Below are positions 4,330 through 5,856 of a DNA stretch of 5,856 nucleotides, in pieces. Both the position numbers and the translations under genes were made by a program. Origin of the DNA: Desulfobacteraceae bacterium (GTDB lineage: Bacteria; Desulfobacterota; DSM-4660; Desulfatiglandales; Desulfatiglandaceae). Position 1 is the stretch's first letter. Each line of letters begins with the position of its first letter. Where the stretch lies: contig JAUWPC010000220.1 of assembly GCA_030611815.1 (NCBI GenBank), positions 1 to 5,856 of the forward strand, given 5' to 3'. The notes beneath the pieces were generated by a model that did no database searches, was not told the DNA's origin, and worked only from the letters and a program-made list of their open reading frames with translations.

Positions 4330-4698
4330 ATGGAAAAACCAAAAATTACCTATGATGAGATGAGCGACACCCTTTACGTATCGTTTGAACCCGGAACGAA
4401 AGCGACAGGAATTGAGCTGAATGAGCACATTTTATTACGGATAAACAAGAATAAGCGTAAAGCAGTTGGCGTAACCTTTTTTGAATATTCCCTATTGGCC
4501 CAAAAAACAGAACTTGGCCCACGTAGCTTCCCCCTGACAGGCCTGTCCGAGCTATCTGGTGATCTCAGACAGATTGTCCTGAACATCCTATTAACCCCTC
4601 CAGTGAGCGGCATTCTTTCTGTCTCAGCCTTCACGCCTTCAGTTGTTGAGACCATTCCTATTACCATGTTACAACCCCTGCCGTTAGCCACTGCATGA
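4330..4698 (+). CDS. DUF2283-domain protein, probable antitoxin, with C-terminal extension
   Basis: The 122-residue protein opens with a DUF2283 domain: ITYDEMSDTLYVSF (6-19), then GIELNEHILLRI (27-38) and KAVGVTFFEYS (44-54). DUF2283 proteins are small, mostly 55-75 residues, and often sit beside toxin-like genes as presumed antitoxins. Here an extension of about 65 residues follows (LGPRSFPLTGLSELSGDLRQ, 62-81; TPPVSGILSVSAF, 89-101; IPITMLQP, 109-116). It may be the part that wraps the toxin or dimerises. ATG 4330 lies 4 bases after the upstream stop, so the two genes are surely co-transcribed and probably translationally coupled; the Shine-Dalgarno is weak. Antitoxin function is inferred from the family and pairing. 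Confidence 0.78.
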   Translation: MEKPKITYDEMSDTLYVSFEPGTKATGIELNEHILLRINKNKRKAVGVTFFEYSLLAQKTELGPRSFPLTGLSELSGDLRQIVLNILLTPPVSGILSVSAFTPSVVETIPITMLQPLPLATA

Positions 4699-4755
4699 AA
4701 CTCAACCTGTTCAACTGAGTGTTAGCACCAGTTTTCCACCGAAACCGATAAGAAT

Positions 4756-4780
4756 GGGGGACGTGGGCAACTTTGTAAAC
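4756..4780 (+). repeat. GGGGACG-type REP-like motif, site 1
   Basis: GGGGGACGTGGGCAACTT followed by GTAAAC resembles GGGGACGCTGGTTACTTGT with TAAC at 5708-5729. Shorter GGGGACG or GGGACG words occur at 4955-4961 and 5617-5622. Motifs of this kind accompany REP-associated transposases, and the tail of one lies at 5726-5856. Membership in one family is inferred. Confidence 0.45.
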
Positions 4781-4783
4781 ATA

Positions 4784-4832
4784 TTAGACAGGATTTTCAG
4801 GATAGTTTTTTGGTTTGCATTTTGAATTTCCG
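4784..4832 (+). repeat. ACAGGATT-family repeat, copy 2
   Basis: The sequence TTAGACAGGATTTTCAGGAT is followed by a T-rich stretch and the exact 19-base word TTTGCATTTTGAATTTCCG (4814-4832), also at 3784-3802. It is about 6 bases shorter than copy 1 in the core. It leads directly into the GC-rich hairpin. Confidence 0.82.
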
Positions 4833-4902
4833 CCTGCCCGCAATGCTTCGCAACCTGCCCGCCAGTGCCAGGCGATGGCAGGCGGGCGCGAGGCGGGCGG
4901 GG
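4831..4902. repeat. GC-rich inverted-repeat element
   Basis: This is a 70-base block of GCCTGCCCGC/GGCGGGC words, far richer in GC than its surroundings. The clear stem is GCCCGCC (4857-4863) with GGCGGGC (4881-4887), then TGCC (4866-4869) with GGCA (4877-4880), enclosing a 7-base loop; the AG at 4864-4865 bulges out. The outer arms CGCCTGCCCGC (4831-4841) and GCGAGGCGGGCGG (4888-4900) pair imperfectly and could extend it. It lacks a T-run on either strand, so it looks like a dispersed palindromic element, not a terminator. Confidence 0.65.
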
Positions 4903-5031
4903 AAGAAACTGAAAAGAGCAATCCGCTTGTCAGCGGAGGGGAAGTGTAGCCCTGGGGGACGCATTGGGATTGAATATTGAAGATTGACAAAAATATTGGT
5001 CCTTTCAGTATTGACGGTCCTTCTTTAAACC
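4903..5031. other. Intergenic spacer with one hairpin and a short near-duplication, no gene seen
   Basis: The hairpin TCCGCT-TGTC-AGCGGA (4922-4937) is similar in style to the triloop hairpins but has a four-base loop. A GGGGACG word is at 4955-4961. Two similar blocks, TATTGGTCCTTTC and TATTGACGGTCCTTC, lie next to each other near 4994-5023. A possible TTGACA at 4984-4989 has no gene to serve on the plus strand. Confidence 0.5.
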
Positions 5032-5313
5032 TTATGGCAGCCGAGCGGGATCTTGTCTATTATCAAAAACAGCGTGCACAACTATCTCTTTCTCTTCAAT
5101 GGTGTAAAAGATTGAAAAAGGAAACCGTCGCACCAAGGAGCGCCTGAAATGAGCATGGTGTCTGGCATACAATTTCGGCATCTGTTGGATTGTTTCGATT
5201 GCAGCTTCGACACAGTCAAGAAATTCGAATCCTAATCCACGACGTTGTCCTTCATACCATTCAAAGGCAATATGTAAATCATCTTTAGCCCTGGCGGCAT
5301 AACGAAGTCTCAT
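5032..5313 (-). CDS. RelE/ParE-family toxin
   Basis: The 93-residue protein is a complete RelE/ParE-superfamily member. It has MRLRYAARAKDDLHIAFEWY (1-20), the long helical hairpin GLGFEFLDCVEAAIETIQQM (26-45), PKLYARHHAHFRRSLVRRFP (46-65) and the closing strands FSIFYTIEEKEIVVHAVFDN (66-85) ending RQDPARLP. The RRFPF-IFY pattern and final HAVFD-R are hallmarks of the RelE/ParE fold. ParE members poison DNA gyrase while RelE members cut mRNA on ribosomes; this AARAKDDL/WYE form is the plain 'type II RelE/ParE' kind and the target is not readable from sequence. The start overlaps the antitoxin stop as ATGA (5313-5310). The gene's own Shine-Dalgarno is poor, so its translation probably depends on the antitoxin's. 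The gene looks intact. Confidence 0.93.
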   Translation of the reverse strand: MRLRYAARAKDDLHIAFEWYEGQRRGLGFEFLDCVEAAIETIQQMPKLYARHHAHFRRSLVRRFPFSIFYTIEEKEIVVHAVFDNRQDPARLP

Positions 5314-5537
5314 CTATACTTTTCCCGCAGCTCCTCATGAACTTCCCCCCAGTCATGCAGTGCCAAGTTGCCCTGTTTGTATTGGCTGTATCTCCTTTCA
5401 AGCTCACTTTTCTGCCACTCCGGCATAGGAAGTTTACCTCTTTCGAGAGCAATTGAATCCCAGATGTCTTGGGCCAGAATCAGTTTTTGCGGAAGACTCA
5501 ACTTTTTTATTTCAGATGCGATTTTGTCCGGTTCCAT
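5310..5537 (-). CDS. Addiction-module antitoxin (putative addiction module component family)
   Basis: The 75-residue protein has SEIKKLSLPQKLILAQDIWD (8-27) and then a charged Glu/Lys-rich tail with WQKSELERRYSQYKQGNLAL (41-60) and a terminal DWGEVHEELREKYR. This is the pattern of the short 'addiction module component' antitoxins (TIGR02574/PF09720 type): an N-terminal helical part and a toxin-wrapping tail with L-x-xRYxxYKxG and W-E-V motifs. It is first in the operon, with GGAGG (5550-5546) 8 bases before ATG 5537, and overlaps the RelE/ParE toxin by 4 bases. It neutralises that toxin. DNA binding by this family is not obvious and I saw no clear operator or promoter in front, where repeats begin. 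Confidence 0.9.
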   Translation of the reverse strand: MEPDKIASEIKKLSLPQKLILAQDIWDSIALERGKLPMPEWQKSELERRYSQYKQGNLALHDWGEVHEELREKYR

Positions 5538-5615
5538 TTCTTTTGCCTCCGGGGGATGTTGCCACTTGACTGCTTTTTACTAAAATGTCCCAAATCCCCT
5601 CATCGAAGTGAGCAG

Positions 5616-5626
5616 CGGGACGCTGG
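5616..5626 (+). repeat. GGGACGCTGG REP-like motif, site 2
   Basis: The ten bases GGGACGCTGG (5617-5626) recur at 5709-5718. They lie about 80 bases upstream of the addiction-module antitoxin start. With the copy at 5708 they bracket the ACAGGATT repeat at 5653-5691. Confidence 0.45.
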
Positions 5627-5652
5627 TAGAATAGTAAGTTCCTTCAGTATCT

Positions 5653-5691
5653 TTAGACAGGATTTGCAGGATTTTGAGGATTTTTTTTGTT
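5653..5691 (+). repeat. ACAGGATT-family repeat, copy 3
   Basis: TTAGACAGGATTTGCAGGAT is followed by TTTGAGGATT and a run of T. It matches the core of copies 1 and 2 but lacks the TTTGCATTTTGAATTTCCG end. Confidence 0.8.
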
Positions 5692-5707
5692 AGGCCATAG
5701 TAGAGTA

Positions 5708-5730
5708 GGGGACGCTGGTTACTTGTTAAC
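5708..5730. repeat. GGGGACGCTGG REP-like motif at the transposase gene end, site 3
   Basis: GGGGACGCTGGTTACTTG lies directly downstream of the RAYT-like gene and its last bases overlap that gene's stop codon (5728-5726). REP-type elements commonly flank RAYT genes, which supports both calls. Confidence 0.5.
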
Positions 5731-5856
5731 TTGTTTTAAGTAAATCCCATAAATGTTGATTTCCGTCAATTAGTTTTTTAGCTCTCGATTTTGATTTGCT
5801 CACTGATGCCCTTGAAAGATTCAGGGCTTTTGCAACATCCGACCCCCTATAACCAA
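5726..5856 (-). CDS. C-terminal part of a REP-associated tyrosine transposase (RAYT)-like protein, cut by window edge
   Basis: Forty-two residues are visible before a TAA at 5728-5726; the start lies beyond the right edge. The sequence GYRGSDVAKALNLSRASVS followed by KSKSRAKKLIDGNQ is a helix-turn-helix of the DnaA-C/REP-transposase type: 'G..GsdVAraLnlSrasVSk..kRg..l'. This is how many Y1 'transposase (REP/RAYT)' proteins end. RAYT proteins are single-strand-specific HUH nucleases that move or maintain REP hairpins and GGGGACG-like motifs. The catalytic HUH and Tyr motifs would be in the missing part, so they are not confirmed. A REP-like GGGGACG motif begins right at its stop. The alternative is another helix-turn-helix regulator with the same domain, which the context makes less likely. 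Confidence 0.66.
   Translation of the reverse strand, partial: GYRGSDVAKALNLSRASVSKSKSRAKKLIDGNQHLWDLLKTS

Noticed and set aside
4374..4691. 105-residue minus-strand open frame
   Set aside because: It is a shadow of the DUF2283 gene.
4857..4887. Rho-independent terminator for the DUF2283 operon
   Set aside because: The hairpin is stable, but no T-run follows on either strand and it lies about 160 bases past the stop.
5368..5693. Plus-strand open frames opposite the addiction-module antitoxin
   Set aside because: They are antisense shadows extending into the ACAGGATT repeat, without a ribosome site or motif.

Overview
This 5.9 kb window looks like an accessory region of a bacterial chromosome of moderate GC content. 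It carries four to five toxin-antitoxin (TA) loci or remnants of them, one AlbA_2/HATPase-type regulator, the tail of a REP-associated tyrosine transposase (RAYT), two gene fragments, and an unusually large amount of repetitive intergenic DNA. The repeat styles are degenerate GGTCGGAGGTC runs, ACAGGATT repeats, short triloop hairpins and GGGGACG motifs. Together with the family mix they suggest an environmental, probably anaerobic Gram-negative such as a Desulfobacterota-like lineage. That placement is inference only. I see no rRNA, tRNA, CRISPR array, phage structural gene or housekeeping gene.

Layout. (1) 1-207, minus: the N-terminal part of a RelB/DinJ antitoxin running off the left edge, with a good promoter and palindromes in front. 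(2) 208-795: no gene, filled with dispersed repeats and hairpins; a strong promoter at 739-768 then leads into (3) 796-936, plus: a DUF433 antitoxin cut off after about 35 residues by repeat DNA. (4) 1047-2201, plus: an AlbA_2 plus HATPase_c_4 protein, with repeats on both sides. (5) 3168-2405, minus: a PIN-domain toxin and its antitoxin overlapping by ATGA, with an operator-like palindrome inside a promoter that predicts a leaderless mRNA. (6) 3206-3712: G-rich repeats, four tandem triloop hairpins, and a C-terminal remnant of a polysaccharide-deacetylase-like gene. (7) 3713-3977: more repeats. (8) 4002-4698, plus: a probable BECR-fold RNase toxin followed by a DUF2283 protein. (9) 4699-5031: GGGGACG motifs, an ACAGGATT repeat and a GC-rich hairpin. 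(10) 5537-5032, minus: an addiction-module antitoxin and a RelE/ParE toxin overlapping by ATGA. (11) 5551-5856: more repeats and the C-terminus of a RAYT-like transposase, minus, with a REP-like motif just past its stop.

How it fits together. The TA pairs are independent cassettes of different families, in both orientations and both gene orders. They are separated by repeat DNA that sometimes begins inside or directly at the end of genes. The two fragments (DUF433 and the deacetylase tail) each end in repeat sequence, so repeat insertion or repeat-mediated deletion seems to have eroded or shuffled genes here. The most unusual structural signal is the series of short hairpins whose stems differ while the triloop is always TTC or TGC.
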